From Planctomycetota bacterium (GTDB lineage Bacteria; Planctomycetota; UBA1135; GCA-002686595): DNA of 64,000 nucleotides. The notes under the pieces are model-generated. The model was not told the DNA's origin. It did no database searches and saw only the letters and a program-made list of their open reading frames with translations. Position numbers and translations under genes: made by a program. Positions 53,016 to 63,842 of the stretch are shown here, piece after piece (position 1 is the first letter of the stretch; the number at the start of each line of letters is the position of its first letter). The DNA lies in contig NYUD01000057.1 in assembly GCA_002683825.1 (NCBI GenBank), forward strand, positions 124,001 through 188,000. The letters are read 5' to 3'.

Positions 53016-55907
53016 CTATTCCGCCTCGAACGTGAACAGTGCAGAGTCTCCGGCGAAGGACCGATCCCGCGCCACGACAAACAGGTACCAAGTCCCCGGC
53101 GGTAGGGGAGGGAATTGGGGGGAGTGCAGAGCCCACTGGGTGCCGCCGTTGTAGATGGAATCTACGAAGCCGATAGGAACCAGCTGCGGCGTCAACACGT
53201 GTGTCCTGACGTAGTCGATGTCATCGATCCCGTCGGGGTCCTCTACGTGGACCGTATACGCGAACGGAACATTGCCCGGGAACGGTTCCGGGGCCGTTTC
53301 GATGGAAGTAATCACCGGCGCTCGATTGACCTTGCGGCGCACGACGGCCGCCCAGTCACGGCTCGGGTCGGGTGACTCTCCGATGGGGACGAGACCTGGA
53401 CCGGAAGTCTCGGCCACGGTTCCTCCCTGGAGTGCGCCACCGGCGAGGGGGTCGAACCAACCGATCGTGAACGTGTCGGCCGATGTACCCAGGTTGAGAT
53501 CACCGGAACCGCCGTTCGGGAGATAGATGGCGTAGACCTCTCCTTCCTCTGCCAGGACACCGGCGCCGGGGACACTGGTCAAGGCGTCGTTGTGCAGCAT
53601 CCTCTCGAAAGGGAGATAGCGCTGGAAGAACTGCACCGCGTTCGCGGTTTGCAGCCACATGTGTTCGCGCGAGCGGAAGTCTTCACAGTCGAGGTCGGAA
53701 TGTGGATGGCTGTATCCGAAGTACCACTCCGCACCGCCACCTTGGGCCATTAGGCCGCCCCAAAGGGCGTCCCTGCGCATTGAATCGTGACCGGGATCTA
53801 CCGAATCCGGTACGACCCCGTCGTTTGCCGGACCGACTTCGTCGAAGAAGACAGACCACTTGCGGTCGCGCATGCTGGAATTGTCGATCCAGGTTTGTGT
53901 CAAGTTTCTGCCCTGCACCGGCAGTCCCTGGAGCGAAATCGCTTCGAGGTGTGTGCCCAGCATGGAGTTGTAGATCAACTGCGCCTGATCGCCCCGCGCC
54001 AGCACCGTGATGGGGTGGTCGTAGGGGTCGATCTCGCGGATGTACTCGGCGAAGGCTTTACGCTCCGAGGCCGAGTTGTCGTTTTCCTCTCCGAGGTTCC
54101 AAATCAAAGCGTTTGCATGGCTGAAGCGCGCAACCATCTCTTTGTAGTACAACTTGCGCGATAGGCCCAGCGATCCACCGTCCAGAATATGATCGTTCTC
54201 CGCTTCCTGCGTCAGGAAGTGAAGCGACACTCCGGCGCGCGTCATATGGTCGAAGACGCGGCCCCACTGGTCCAACTTGGACACGTCGAAGCGCAGCTTG
54301 TTGCCGCCGTGTCCCGTCCACGGCCACACCTCGCGACCGTCGCCGCCATCGATGTTGTAAGAAATGAAATAGAGGCTGTTGACACCCTTCGAGGCGAGGT
54401 AGTTGATCGCTCCAAAGATGCGCATACCTTTGTCACCGCGCCATGTGGGGATACCGAGATCGATATAGTCCCCGAAGTGGGCGTCGAAGTGATGCAGCCC
54501 ATCAAAGTGGCCGCCGTTGAGCAGGTCGTTGGGGCTGCCTCCCTGGTCGAAGGTGTTGTCGAACTCGTAGTAGCCGAGGAAATTTTCGGGGCTGTTCGAG
54601 CCGGCCTTCAGGAAATACTCGCCTGTTTCTGAAAAACGTAAGTGGTGTTCACCGGTGTAGCGTAAGAGCCCCTTGCGCTCGAACCCCAGGCTGCGCGGGT
54701 CGGTGGGGTCGACATAAAAAGAGCCGAGCTGGCCGTTGAAACCGAGGGGCGTTCCGGCCGACAGATCGGTGTCGACCCCGATGCCCGGTCCCTCCACGAA
54801 GGAGGCCACATAGAACCACTTGCCGTACCGGTTCGGGGAAAAATGCGCCCGCCACTGATTTCCCGATTCGGCACCGGTCTCGGCAGCGTTGCCATCGGCC
54901 GCGAAATAGCCGGGGACCGTGATCAGCGAACGTGGATCACCTTCTCTCACAAAGTGAACGAGAAAGCGTAGATCCAGGAACGGGTTGACCGGACTTTGCT
55001 CGTGGTGTTCCACGTCCTGGCCAAAGCTAAACGTCACGTTTTGCCACACCTCCAGCTTTCCGGTGATGTTGACTGGGGCAACGGAACCCAAAGGGCTTGT
55101 GGAGCCCAGCGGGCCTGCTTCAACCTGCTGCGCAGTTTGTGGGCCTTCGACCGCGAAAAGGAACACCTGGACCCGATCGCTCAGCCGAACATCCGAAGAA
55201 GTGGTCCCCGAGATTTCGAAAGTGAGAACGCCTGCACGCGAGGGCAGGATCTCGGTCTCGAGTTCGTTCGGTGACACGATGGTCGCCGGGGCTCCACCGA
55301 CCTGGCGCCAGCGGAGTGCGTTCAACTCCGAGGGGGCGGGCAGCGTTCCGTCCTGGCCGGCCCAGTTCCCATGGAGCACCAACGGGTCGTCGACCGAAGT
55401 GGCGACGATGTCGTCGCCGGCGGTGAGGAGTTCGGTCGGGCAGCCGCCGTTGCGACAAAACGCCATGGCCGGAATCGCTCTTCGTTTACCACCCTGTATC
55501 CGGTAGCGCAGCCGCAACGGATTGCCGGGCGTACGATCGGAATGCTCCAAACGGAAGCGTTTCCAACCTGCCTCGTCGATGCGGATCGAGCCGACAGTAT
55601 CGCGTAGCAGGTGCTCGACGTTGGTTTGAATGACGGGGCGGTCGTCGACCCACAGACGCACGCCGTCGCTGGCGGTTACCGAGAAGCTCCAGGCGCCGGC
55701 TGTTTCGAGGAAGACGTAGCCACTCCAGCGGGCCGACCGCAGCGCAGCGTCGGTCGGATATTCGAGCGTCGAGTGGGTTACAACTTCCGCGAAGTCGGCC
55801 GGTGAGCCGACGGGAGCGGGTTCGGAACTTTCAAAGTAGTGCGCGGAGAAGCCCGCCTGCGCCGATAACGGCGCAGCCAAGAGCAGGGCGCCTGCGAGAC
55901 GGATCAT
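53016..55907 (-). CDS. Secreted glycoside-hydrolase-like protein: PA14, DUF5060, catalytic barrel
   Basis: ATG 55907 has AGGA 8 nt upstream and opens a signal peptide (MIRLAGALLL, cleavage near SAQA). The product is 963 residues. A PA14-type carbohydrate-binding domain covers about 20-150. An Ig-like region follows, then a DUF5060 domain (about 290-430), then a TIM-barrel-like catalytic domain. In the latter, W-N-L-G-E-E-N near residue 602 is a likely acid/base segment at the end of a strand, as in clan A glycosidases. The C-terminal 100 residues form another Ig-like unit. Such proteins attack polysaccharide side chains. The substrate is not predictable here. Confidence 0.88.
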   Translation of the reverse strand: MIRLAGALLLAAPLSAQAGFSAHYFESSEPAPVGSPADFAEVVTHSTLEYPTDAALRSARWSGYVFLETAGAWSFSVTASDGVRLWVDDRPVIQTNVEHLLRDTVGSIRIDEAGWKRFRLEHSDRTPGNPLRLRYRIQGGKRRAIPAMAFCRNGGCPTELLTAGDDIVATSVDDPLVLHGNWAGQDGTLPAPSELNALRWRQVGGAPATIVSPNELETEILPSRAGVLTFEISGTTSSDVRLSDRVQVFLFAVEGPQTAQQVEAGPLGSTSPLGSVAPVNITGKLEVWQNVTFSFGQDVEHHEQSPVNPFLDLRFLVHFVREGDPRSLITVPGYFAADGNAAETGAESGNQWRAHFSPNRYGKWFYVASFVEGPGIGVDTDLSAGTPLGFNGQLGSFYVDPTDPRSLGFERKGLLRYTGEHHLRFSETGEYFLKAGSNSPENFLGYYEFDNTFDQGGSPNDLLNGGHFDGLHHFDAHFGDYIDLGIPTWRGDKGMRIFGAINYLASKGVNSLYFISYNIDGGDGREVWPWTGHGGNKLRFDVSKLDQWGRVFDHMTRAGVSLHFLTQEAENDHILDGGSLGLSRKLYYKEMVARFSHANALIWNLGEENDNSASERKAFAEYIREIDPYDHPITVLARGDQAQLIYNSMLGTHLEAISLQGLPVQGRNLTQTWIDNSSMRDRKWSVFFDEVGPANDGVVPDSVDPGHDSMRRDALWGGLMAQGGGAEWYFGYSHPHSDLDCEDFRSREHMWLQTANAVQFFQRYLPFERMLHNDALTSVPGAGVLAEEGEVYAIYLPNGGSGDLNLGTSADTFTIGWFDPLAGGALQGGTVAETSGPGLVPIGESPDPSRDWAAVVRRKVNRAPVITSIETAPEPFPGNVPFAYTVHVEDPDGIDDIDYVRTHVLTPQLVPIGFVDSIYNGGTQWALHSPQFPPLPPGTWYLFVVARDRSFAGDSALFTFEAE

Positions 55908-56197
55908 TCGGGAATCCTGGCTGGAGAAGTAGGGGGTTCCCGATTCTACGGCAAAGGAGAGAAAGCAACGTAAAAGCCTCAGAAGTGGCAATAAAGGCTG
56001 TTTCTCCTGCCGGACGCCCCTCCGGTGCTCGTGGAATCGGGTATTCTTCGGGAGGAGGTACGGCTCAAACCCGGTTCAAAGCGAACCGAAAGTGTCCATT
56101 TCGCGTCCTATGGGAAGTTCTTTCCGGGTGTGACGCTTCTGTTTTGCGCACGAGCAGCTTGGACCGGTCCCGAATGGCCTACCTGCACAGAGAATCG

Positions 56198-58099
56198 ATG
56201 AACTCCACCTGCCTTGTGCTCTGCAGCTCGCTCGCCTTGCTGACCACTCCAGCCTTCGCTCAGATGGAATTCGGTGGAGAGCCCCCTTCCGTACGGCAAG
56301 AACTTCCCGCTCCGGTGACGACGCAAGCGATGCAAAGGGTCGACATGCTGGCGCTCGGGGCGCGAGTGGTCCAGGAGCCCACTGACGGCCCGTTCCGTTT
56401 TGCCGAGGTCCTGCCGGCAGAGCTTTCGATCGACACGCACGGGGAATGGGAGGACCTTGCCGACGGAGATCGTGTTTGGCGGCTGCGCGTAACCTCCCGT
56501 GGGGCTTTCTCTCTGATGCTGACCTTCTCGAGCTTTCGTCTGCCCGAGGGAGCGGAACTCTTTGTCTATGACGACACGCGTGAGTTCGTCCGCGGCGCCT
56601 ACACGCACCTGAACAACAAGCTGACGGGCCGTTTCGCCATTCAGCCGACCCCCGGCGAAGCGCTGACGCTCGAGTACTACCATCCGCAAGGCGCGGAGCG
56701 CCCGGAGTTGACCGTGTCGTCCGTGGTTCACGACTACCGCGGCGTGTTCGGTTATGCGCAGCTGCGCAATGGAGGCCTCGGCGCTTCGCAATCCTGTGAA
56801 GTCGATGTGGCCTGTCCACAGGGCGCAGGTTGGCAGGAGCAGGCCAAGGCCGTCGTACGGATCACCCACCCCTCGGGCATTTGCTGCTCCGGGACGCTGG
56901 TGAACAACACGGCCGGCGACGGTGCAGCGATTGTGTTGACGGCCCGGCACTGCCTGGACCTGGACGATGCCATTTTCACGTTCAACTTCGACCGTCCGAT
57001 GTGTGACATGGGGGCACCGCCGACCACCGATACGGTGATGGGATCGACCCGGCTGGCCTCCGATGTGGACCTCGATTTCAACCTGGTCCTCCTCTCCGCG
57101 CCGCCTCCTGCGGCGTACGATGTGCGCCTCGCCGGCTGGGATCGGACGGATGTCATCCCGTCGAACACCGTGGGGATACATCACCCAAGCGGCGACGCCA
57201 AGAAGATCAGCATCGACGCCGACGCGCCGACGAAGAGTACGACCTTTTGGAATATCGCGGTCTGGGATGAGGGCGTCACGGAAGGCGGCTCCTCGGGTTC
57301 GGCGCTCTTCGCGCCGAACGGGCGCCTTGTCGGTCATCTCATCATGGGCGCTTCCGACTGCTCCGCCCCCGTGAACGATTTCTACGGCCGCCTGGCCGAG
57401 CGCTGGGATATGGTCGCCCCGTATCTCGATCCGTTGGGCACGGCTCAGATGACCACCGACACGCTCGATCCGGGCAGCTTGCCCACACCGGCCTTCAACG
57501 TCGCCGGTTTCATGAGCGAGGTGTTTCCGATCAGCCCCGGGACTCGGTTTGACGAGCCGCTGTCGGGTTCCGGTTTCACCGCCGCCACGACCATCGCGAT
57601 CGATGGAACTCCTTTGGCCGCCGCGAGCTATCTCTGGCAGGGCGCCAGCACGCTCCAGCTGGACATGCCACTCCTGGACATCGGCACGCACATGCTCACG
57701 GCGAGCGAAGGCGCTTCGACACAGACGATTTCCTTCGACGTGGCCACTCCTTCCGAGCCGATTTTTCAGGTCGGTACCGGCGATCTAGGTCAAGCGATCT
57801 TCAGTTTTGTCCCCACGCCGTTCACGTACGTGGGAGGGTCCGGAGACATGCAGCTTTGCCTGTTCTCGCTCTCCAACCTGCCAAGCATCCTTCCCGGCCT
57901 CGTCACGCTGGAGATCGGGAACAACTTCATGGAGCTGGCCAACTGCGCGATGATCACGATCCCCTCGACCGGGCATTTCACGGTCAATGAAAGCCTGAAC
58001 CTGCAGCCCCTGACCGCCTATTTCGGTCAGACCGTCTCGCTCAACTCAGGCTTCCCCGTGCCCGTCAGCAACTTGCAGAGCGGAGTTTTTAACTTCTAG
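56198..58099 (+). CDS. Secreted trypsin-like serine protease with C-terminal beta domains
   Basis: I prefer ATG 56198 (signal peptide MNSTCLVLCSSLALL, cleavage near AFAQ); ATG 56174 adds eight residues. The product is 633 residues. After a beta-rich N-terminal region, a chymotrypsin-fold protease has its triad visible: H251 in T-A-R-H-C, D293 in D-L-D-F-N, and S366 in G-G-S-S-G-S-A. Several cysteines suggest disulfides. The C-terminal 200 residues contain a TIG/IPT-like unit and a second beta domain ending N-L-Q-S-G-V-F-N-F. This resembles lysyl-endopeptidase-like secreted proteases of planctomycetes. It is divergent from the glycosidase gene. Confidence 0.9.
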   Translation: MNSTCLVLCSSLALLTTPAFAQMEFGGEPPSVRQELPAPVTTQAMQRVDMLALGARVVQEPTDGPFRFAEVLPAELSIDTHGEWEDLADGDRVWRLRVTSRGAFSLMLTFSSFRLPEGAELFVYDDTREFVRGAYTHLNNKLTGRFAIQPTPGEALTLEYYHPQGAERPELTVSSVVHDYRGVFGYAQLRNGGLGASQSCEVDVACPQGAGWQEQAKAVVRITHPSGICCSGTLVNNTAGDGAAIVLTARHCLDLDDAIFTFNFDRPMCDMGAPPTTDTVMGSTRLASDVDLDFNLVLLSAPPPAAYDVRLAGWDRTDVIPSNTVGIHHPSGDAKKISIDADAPTKSTTFWNIAVWDEGVTEGGSSGSALFAPNGRLVGHLIMGASDCSAPVNDFYGRLAERWDMVAPYLDPLGTAQMTTDTLDPGSLPTPAFNVAGFMSEVFPISPGTRFDEPLSGSGFTAATTIAIDGTPLAAASYLWQGASTLQLDMPLLDIGTHMLTASEGASTQTISFDVATPSEPIFQVGTGDLGQAIFSFVPTPFTYVGGSGDMQLCLFSLSNLPSILPGLVTLEIGNNFMELANCAMITIPSTGHFTVNESLNLQPLTAYFGQTVSLNSGFPVPVSNLQSGVFNF

Positions 58100-58226
58100 A
58101 GCAGGGGGCTCTCACGGCTCGATTCTTGCGTCCGACGTGCGGCTTCTTGAGGCCGCTGTGCGGGTCGTTTCGCTCGATTCCTACCCTTGTTCCGTATGGC
58201 CGCTTTGCCCTTAGAATGCGGGCAAC

Positions 58227-60944
58227 ATGGCTCGACGTTCCAGCTTCCTCATCGCCGCCGGCTTCCTCGCTTCCCTGTCGATACCAACGAGCTCTCAGGA
58301 ACCAAAATGGGGCTGGGGGCTTCGGGCTGGAGCCGATTTTCAGTCGCTTCAGCCTGTGGGCACCATGCCGCGGGCGGCGTTTTCGTTGAGGGTTGCGGAG
58401 ACGGTCTATCCGGGCGTGTCTCCGCGGTACGCACTCGAATTCGAGACGGCCTTGGAAGTGCCTTCAAGCGGGCGCTACCGGCTGGGCTTTTCCGTTGAAG
58501 GGGCATACGCCGAGTTGTCCTGGCAGGAGGAGCAAAGGGGCGGCACGAGCGGTGAAATGAGATCTGAGGCACATGGCGAGGGGCGGCGGTTCGTCTCATC
58601 CTGGGAGGATTTCGGCGGCGATGTTTCGCTCCGCTTCAGGGTGAAGAGAACCGGTGTCGGTCCCATGCGGGCACGTGTGTTTTGGGAGCGCGCTTACGAC
58701 GCGACCGGCGGCTTTCCCATGGAGCCCGTGCCCTCATGGGCGACCGTCGTCCCGCCGGGGTTTGACGGTCCGGAGCTCGATCCGCTTTCGGTCGAGACGC
58801 GTGTTCTGGTCGAACGAAAGGGCTGCACCAACTGTCACGAACCCGGGAATGTGCTGAACGCAGTGCACGATCGTTCCGCGCCGTCTCTCACGAACATCGG
58901 TACGCGCGCATCGGTCGAATGGATGCGGCGCTGGTTGCAGTCTCCGGCAAGTCTGCGGTCCGGTGCGGACATGCCCGACCTGTTTCACGAGCCGGACGAG
59001 TACGACCTCGAATCACTCTTGCATTATCTCGCGGCTCAGAAAGACGGCGACCTGGAGATACGGGAGATCCCCTTCGACCTTGACGACTCCCCTGCCATCG
59101 CGGAAGGGAAGCAGCTCTACCATGCGATAGGGTGCGTCGCGTGCCACGGTGCCCTGGCGTCCCCAGCGGAGGTTTTGGGCGATGAGTACCTGCCCTCCGA
59201 GGTCCATGCAACCGAGGTTCCCGCGCCCTTCGGCGATCTCGTGGGAAAGTGGAACCCGGTCGCGTTAGCAGCGTTCCTGAGCGATCCCGCCTCTGTTTAC
59301 CCGGACGATCGCATGCCGGGCTTTGCTCTGGATGCGGATGAGGCAGGTGCTCTCGCCAGCTACCTGATCCTCGAGTTCGGCGGCAGCTACTCGAAGATCG
59401 ATCCGAAACCCAACCGGGTGGCGCACGGCAAGGAAATCGTGACCAAGAATGGCTGCTTGAACTGTCATCCTTTCCCGATCAGCGACGTGCCGGGGGATTC
59501 GCGCCTTCCAGCGACCGACACGCCGCTGCAGAAGCTGAAGTACGACAACCCGGAAGGTTGCTTGATCCCGGGCGACACCACCACGCCCTGCTTTGCCTTG
59601 TCCGAAGCGGAGCGGACTCGGCTCCGCTCGTTCCTCGCGAACATCGCAGCGATCCCCAAGGTGCCCTCGCCGAGCGACGAAGTGCATCGCACGCTGGAGT
59701 TCATGAACTGCAGGGCTTGCCACGCCATCGACGGGCGTGGGGGCGTGGCGAAGGAGCTCGATCTGTTCTTCCAGCCGGCGGATGAACGCGTCGACCTCGG
59801 CGATGAAGGGCGGCTACCGCCCGAATTGTCGGATGTGGGTTGGCGCCTGACGACGCACTGGTTGCGCGAGGTTCTGGCCGGAGCGGGTCGCTCGCGCCCC
59901 TATCTCGCCGCGCGGATGCCGGATTATGCCTCCCAGCGTGTCCACGCTCTGCCCGAACTGTTCGCGCGCGAACACGGGATCCTTCCCGACACCGACATCG
60001 AAGAACCGCAGGTTTCCGACGAGCTCGTTCTGGCGGGAAGGGAGATGACGGGCCGCACGGCCTTCGGTTGCTTCGCATGTCACGTCTACGACGACTATCC
60101 ACCGACGGGCTCGCCGGGTGTCGCGATCGATCGTTTCGCGGAGCGCCTGCGCTTCGAATGGTTTCGGCCGTTCATGTCCAATCCACAGCGCTTCCGTCCT
60201 GGGGGCCGCATGCCGGACTTCGCCATCGGAGGGAAGAGTCAGTTCAAGGGCTTCATGGAGGGCGATCTCGACCGGCAGATCGACGCGATGTGGGCCTACT
60301 TCTCGTTGGGCGAGCATCTGCCGCCTCCCGACGAACTCGCCTCGCCCGGCGGCTATCAGTTGTTCGTCGGCTCCAGACCGCTGGTGCACCGTGGTTTTTT
60401 CGAGAAAGCAGGCTCCCGGGGTATCGCTGTGGGGTTGGCGAACGGTTTGAACTACTCTTTTGACGCTGATGAGGGGCGTTTGGTCGAGGTGTGGGGCGGT
60501 TCGTTCTTGAACGCTTCGGGCTCGTGGGCCGGGCGTGGAGGAAGTGTCCTGGGAGGCCGAGGCGAAGTTCTGTGGGAGGCACTCGCAGGCCCGGGCGTGT
60601 GCGTGGGGCTGCCGGACGAGGACGGTCGCTTCCGCGGGTACCGCCTGGATGCGGAGGGCTACCCGACCTTTCACTATCAGCGGAACGGCTTCGACATCGA
60701 GGAAAAAGTGATGCTTCGCGCCGGGCCTCAGACTCGGCTCCAGCGAGCTTTCCGTATCGAAACCGGGGGCGAATCAATCACCGTCGGATTTCGAGCACGC
60801 ACCGCCAAGGCGCGACTGCGGTGGCGAACGGATGGGGGGGCGTGGCATGATTCAAATCACAACGGGACGGAGGCCTTCGAGGGTTTCTCCGTGGAGGTAA
60901 AAGACGTGCAGACGATCGAAGCCGAACTGGAGCTGACCCTGTGA
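58227..60944 (+). CDS. Pentahaem c-type cytochrome with PA14-like N-terminal domain
   Basis: A 905-residue exported protein. A signal peptide is followed by a PA14-like beta domain (about 25-165). Five CxxCH haem sites follow: C200-T-N-C-H, C303-V-A-C-H, C410-L-N-C-H, C495-R-A-C-H and C615-F-A-C-H, with distal methionines in R-M-P-x-F/Y segments. The C-terminal 230 residues form a haem-free beta region. Planctomycetes have many such cytochromes fused to carbohydrate-binding modules, thought to couple periplasmic oxidation to respiration. The next gene overlaps by 4 nt and encodes a sugar-dehydrogenase-like protein that would be a natural electron donor. Confidence 0.93.
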   Translation: MARRSSFLIAAGFLASLSIPTSSQEPKWGWGLRAGADFQSLQPVGTMPRAAFSLRVAETVYPGVSPRYALEFETALEVPSSGRYRLGFSVEGAYAELSWQEEQRGGTSGEMRSEAHGEGRRFVSSWEDFGGDVSLRFRVKRTGVGPMRARVFWERAYDATGGFPMEPVPSWATVVPPGFDGPELDPLSVETRVLVERKGCTNCHEPGNVLNAVHDRSAPSLTNIGTRASVEWMRRWLQSPASLRSGADMPDLFHEPDEYDLESLLHYLAAQKDGDLEIREIPFDLDDSPAIAEGKQLYHAIGCVACHGALASPAEVLGDEYLPSEVHATEVPAPFGDLVGKWNPVALAAFLSDPASVYPDDRMPGFALDADEAGALASYLILEFGGSYSKIDPKPNRVAHGKEIVTKNGCLNCHPFPISDVPGDSRLPATDTPLQKLKYDNPEGCLIPGDTTTPCFALSEAERTRLRSFLANIAAIPKVPSPSDEVHRTLEFMNCRACHAIDGRGGVAKELDLFFQPADERVDLGDEGRLPPELSDVGWRLTTHWLREVLAGAGRSRPYLAARMPDYASQRVHALPELFAREHGILPDTDIEEPQVSDELVLAGREMTGRTAFGCFACHVYDDYPPTGSPGVAIDRFAERLRFEWFRPFMSNPQRFRPGGRMPDFAIGGKSQFKGFMEGDLDRQIDAMWAYFSLGEHLPPPDELASPGGYQLFVGSRPLVHRGFFEKAGSRGIAVGLANGLNYSFDADEGRLVEVWGGSFLNASGSWAGRGGSVLGGRGEVLWEALAGPGVCVGLPDEDGRFRGYRLDAEGYPTFHYQRNGFDIEEKVMLRAGPQTRLQRAFRIETGGESITVGFRARTAKARLRWRTDGGAWHDSNHNGTEAFEGFSVEVKDVQTIEAELELTL

Positions 60945-63730
60945 GAGTTCTCCGCCTTCTAGCAGCGGCCCTGACGCTGATCGGGCCTGTACCGGCGCAG
61001 GAAGCGCAGGAATCCGTCGGCGGTGTTCCCTATGAGCGGCTTGAATCTCGAGAGGCGACGGAGACCCGCATGCTCTCGCTCCTCTTGCCCGGTCGTGCGC
61101 GGTGGGGCGACTGGTATTCCCTGGCGCCGTTTCCCTTCGTGGGCCATGGAGCGGATGACCTGAAGACTGCGCACGCTCCGGAGAGCGAGCTCGCGCAAAT
61201 GATCGACGGAGGCCCGGGTCCGGACCTGGCCAGGGCCTATTCCGCCAAGGACGAGGTGCAGGCTAGCTGGAAGAACCGCGGAGCGATGATCGCTCGCCCC
61301 CTGTACTTCAACACCTTCGCCGATGCAGATCTCAACGAGAATGCCAGCGCCTATTTCTATACCACCATCGCGGTGGAGGAGGATCGTGCGCTGGCGATCA
61401 ATTGCGGTAGCGACGACGGGCTGCGACTTTGGTTGAACGGGAATCTTCTGGTCGACAAAGACGTACCGCGAGGGTTGGACGTGACGTCGGAGAACTTGAT
61501 CCTGCAGCTCACCGCAGGCGTCAATCACCTGTTCGGTAAGGTTTCCCAGGGCGTGGGAGGGTGGGCTTTCCAGTTGCAGGACCAGCAGGGCTTGGCTGCG
61601 GATCGCGCGGCGCTGCTGCGCTACTATCTCGATCGCGACTTCCCCCCGGATCGCGTGCGCGAGCACTACCGTGTCATTCCCATCCCCAGCCCCAAGAACG
61701 TCGTTCTTGAAGTCGGCGGCATCGATTTCCTGGACGTAGGGACACCGATCGTCGCGACCCGTCGAGGTGATCTCTACCGGGTGGAGAACGCCTACGACGA
61801 GCCGCCGCTGCAGGTGCGCTTCGAACTCTTCGCAGAGGGGCTGCACGAGCCTCTAGGTCTCGGCATCCGAATGGAGAATGGCGTCGAAGCGGTATACACC
61901 GTACAGCGTGCCGAACTCACGCGTCTGGTCGATGAAGATGGCGACGGCCGCGCGGATCTCTACGAGACCTTCTGCGATGCCTGGGGCGTCAGCGGCAACT
62001 ATCACGAATTCGCCTTCGGACCCGAGTTCGATGACGACGGCAACCTGTGGGTGACCCTGAATGTCGGGTTTTGTGGATCCCTGGGCAAGGCGGTCGTGCC
62101 GTATCGCGGTTGGGCCTTGCGCATCGATTCAGAGGGGAACGCGACGCCGGTCTGCGACGGTTTGCGATCGCCCAACGGGATCGGACGTTGGACGGATGGA
62201 TCGATGTTCTACGTCGACAATCAGGGCGATTACGTCGCCACTAACCGCCTATCGCATCTTGCGCAAGGTTCGTGGCACGGCCACCCGGCGAGTTTGAGAT
62301 GGCGCGAAGACTTGACAGAACCCGGAGCACTTCCGCCGCGTCAACCTGCCAGCGTTTGGTTCCCCTACCAGAAGATGGGACGTTCCGCGGCGGACATCGC
62401 ATGGGACGAGACCGAGGGCTGGTTCGGCCCCTTCCAGAACCAGTTCTTCGTCGGTGATCAGGCCGACGCCGAGATCATGCGTGTGGACATCGAAAGGGTC
62501 GAGGGGCACTACCAGGGGGCTTGCTTCCCCTTCATCGACGGTCTGCAGTGCGGCGTGAACCGCATCGCTTTCGGTGCCGACGGTTCGATGTTCGTGGGCG
62601 AGACCGATCGCGGATGGAGTTCCTTGGGAGAGGACTCCTTCGGGCTCGAGCGTATCGTCTATACGGGCGAAGTGCCGTTCGAGATCTTGACCATGCGTGC
62701 GCTTGCCGACGGGTTTGAACTTGAGTTCACCAAGGACGTCGACTGGTCCACGCTACTGGATCGAACCTCGTATGCATTCTCCAGCTATACCTACGAATAC
62801 CACGCAGCCTACGGTGCGCCCGAGGAAGATCGGCGGGAGCCGAAGGTCCTGGCCTGCGCGCCCGTGAACCAACGACGCGTGAGATTGAAGCTGGAGGAGA
62901 TGCGCGCCGGCTATGTGCACGAACTGCGGGCGAACGGGATTCGTTCGGTCGACGGCGAAGCACTGCTGCACGAGGATGCGTATTATTCGTTGATCCGAGT
63001 GCCGGGACAGGCCCCCCGGGAAGAGGCTCCCTCAGAGCCGAAGGTGCTGTTTCTCACTCACTCGGCTGGTTTCGAACACGGCGTGGTCAAGCGTTCCGAT
63101 CCTCATGTGCTCTCGCACGCCGAGCAAAAATTGAGCGAGGCGGCTCGCGGCCGGTTCCGCATCCTGGCTTCCAAAGACTGCTCGAATCTCGAACCGGACA
63201 AGCTGAGGAACTTCGATGCCGTCGTCTTCTATACGACGGGGGCACTTCCGGTCTCGCGCGAGGTTGCCGAAGGGCTCATCGCCTGGGTGGAAGCGGGTGG
63301 AGCATTCATCGGCGTGCACTGTGCTACCGATACCTTCTACGAGTGCGCCAGGTACATGGATATGATCGGAGGCGCTTTCGACGGCCACCCCTGGCACCAG
63401 GAGGTTACGGTGACCGTCGAGGATGCTTCACACCCGGCCACCGATCATCTGGGCGATGCGTTCGAAATCACCGATGAGATCTATCAGTTCCGAGACTTCA
63501 GCCGTGAAGGTCTCAATGTGTTGCTGTCCCTCGAGCATGGATCCGTCGAGATCGAGAAAGGCAAGCGCGCCGATGGCGACTACGCCATTGCCTGGAGCCG
63601 CTACATCGGAGACGGTCGCCTCTTCTACACTGCCCTGGGACACCGACCGGACGTCTGGGAAGATCCGCGTTTCATGGAGCACCTGCTCGATGGGATCGGG
63701 TGGGCCTTGTCCGGCCGACGCGGGAATTAA
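60941..63730 (+). CDS. Sorbosone/glucose-dehydrogenase-like beta-propeller fused to a ThuA domain
   Basis: GTG 60941 overlaps the stop of the cytochrome gene (GTGA). The product is 929 residues with a signal peptide (MRVLRLLAAA, ending near VPAQ). Residues 110-205 form a PA14-like domain (D-D-G-L-R-L-W-L-N-G). Residues 235-580 are a beta-propeller of the PQQ-dependent sorbosone/glucose dehydrogenase type, with N-G-I-G-R-W-T-D-G and G-E-T-D-R-G-W. From about 690 a ThuA/trehalose-utilisation domain begins (V-L-F-L-T-H-S-A-G-F) and includes G-V-H-C-A-T-D-T-F-Y. A periplasmic sugar oxidation unit with the cytochrome is likely. Confidence 0.92.
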   Translation: MRVLRLLAAALTLIGPVPAQEAQESVGGVPYERLESREATETRMLSLLLPGRARWGDWYSLAPFPFVGHGADDLKTAHAPESELAQMIDGGPGPDLARAYSAKDEVQASWKNRGAMIARPLYFNTFADADLNENASAYFYTTIAVEEDRALAINCGSDDGLRLWLNGNLLVDKDVPRGLDVTSENLILQLTAGVNHLFGKVSQGVGGWAFQLQDQQGLAADRAALLRYYLDRDFPPDRVREHYRVIPIPSPKNVVLEVGGIDFLDVGTPIVATRRGDLYRVENAYDEPPLQVRFELFAEGLHEPLGLGIRMENGVEAVYTVQRAELTRLVDEDGDGRADLYETFCDAWGVSGNYHEFAFGPEFDDDGNLWVTLNVGFCGSLGKAVVPYRGWALRIDSEGNATPVCDGLRSPNGIGRWTDGSMFYVDNQGDYVATNRLSHLAQGSWHGHPASLRWREDLTEPGALPPRQPASVWFPYQKMGRSAADIAWDETEGWFGPFQNQFFVGDQADAEIMRVDIERVEGHYQGACFPFIDGLQCGVNRIAFGADGSMFVGETDRGWSSLGEDSFGLERIVYTGEVPFEILTMRALADGFELEFTKDVDWSTLLDRTSYAFSSYTYEYHAAYGAPEEDRREPKVLACAPVNQRRVRLKLEEMRAGYVHELRANGIRSVDGEALLHEDAYYSLIRVPGQAPREEAPSEPKVLFLTHSAGFEHGVVKRSDPHVLSHAEQKLSEAARGRFRILASKDCSNLEPDKLRNFDAVVFYTTGALPVSREVAEGLIAWVEAGGAFIGVHCATDTFYECARYMDMIGGAFDGHPWHQEVTVTVEDASHPATDHLGDAFEITDEIYQFRDFSREGLNVLLSLEHGSVEIEKGKRADGDYAIAWSRYIGDGRLFYTALGHRPDVWEDPRFMEHLLDGIGWALSGRRGN

Positions 63731-63842
63731 CAGTCCTCGATAGGACTTCGCCCATCGACCCGCTGCAGGCCCGGATCGAAGCGACTTCGAGGCACTCGAA
63801 AGCGTTGAGAGCCCCGGCGTGCCCGTTTCGCCTCGCCACGTC

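Noticed and set aside
56108-57691. Leftward frame of 527 codons
   Set aside because: Antisense to the serine protease with an intact catalytic triad; its composition is Arg/His-rich as expected for a shadow.
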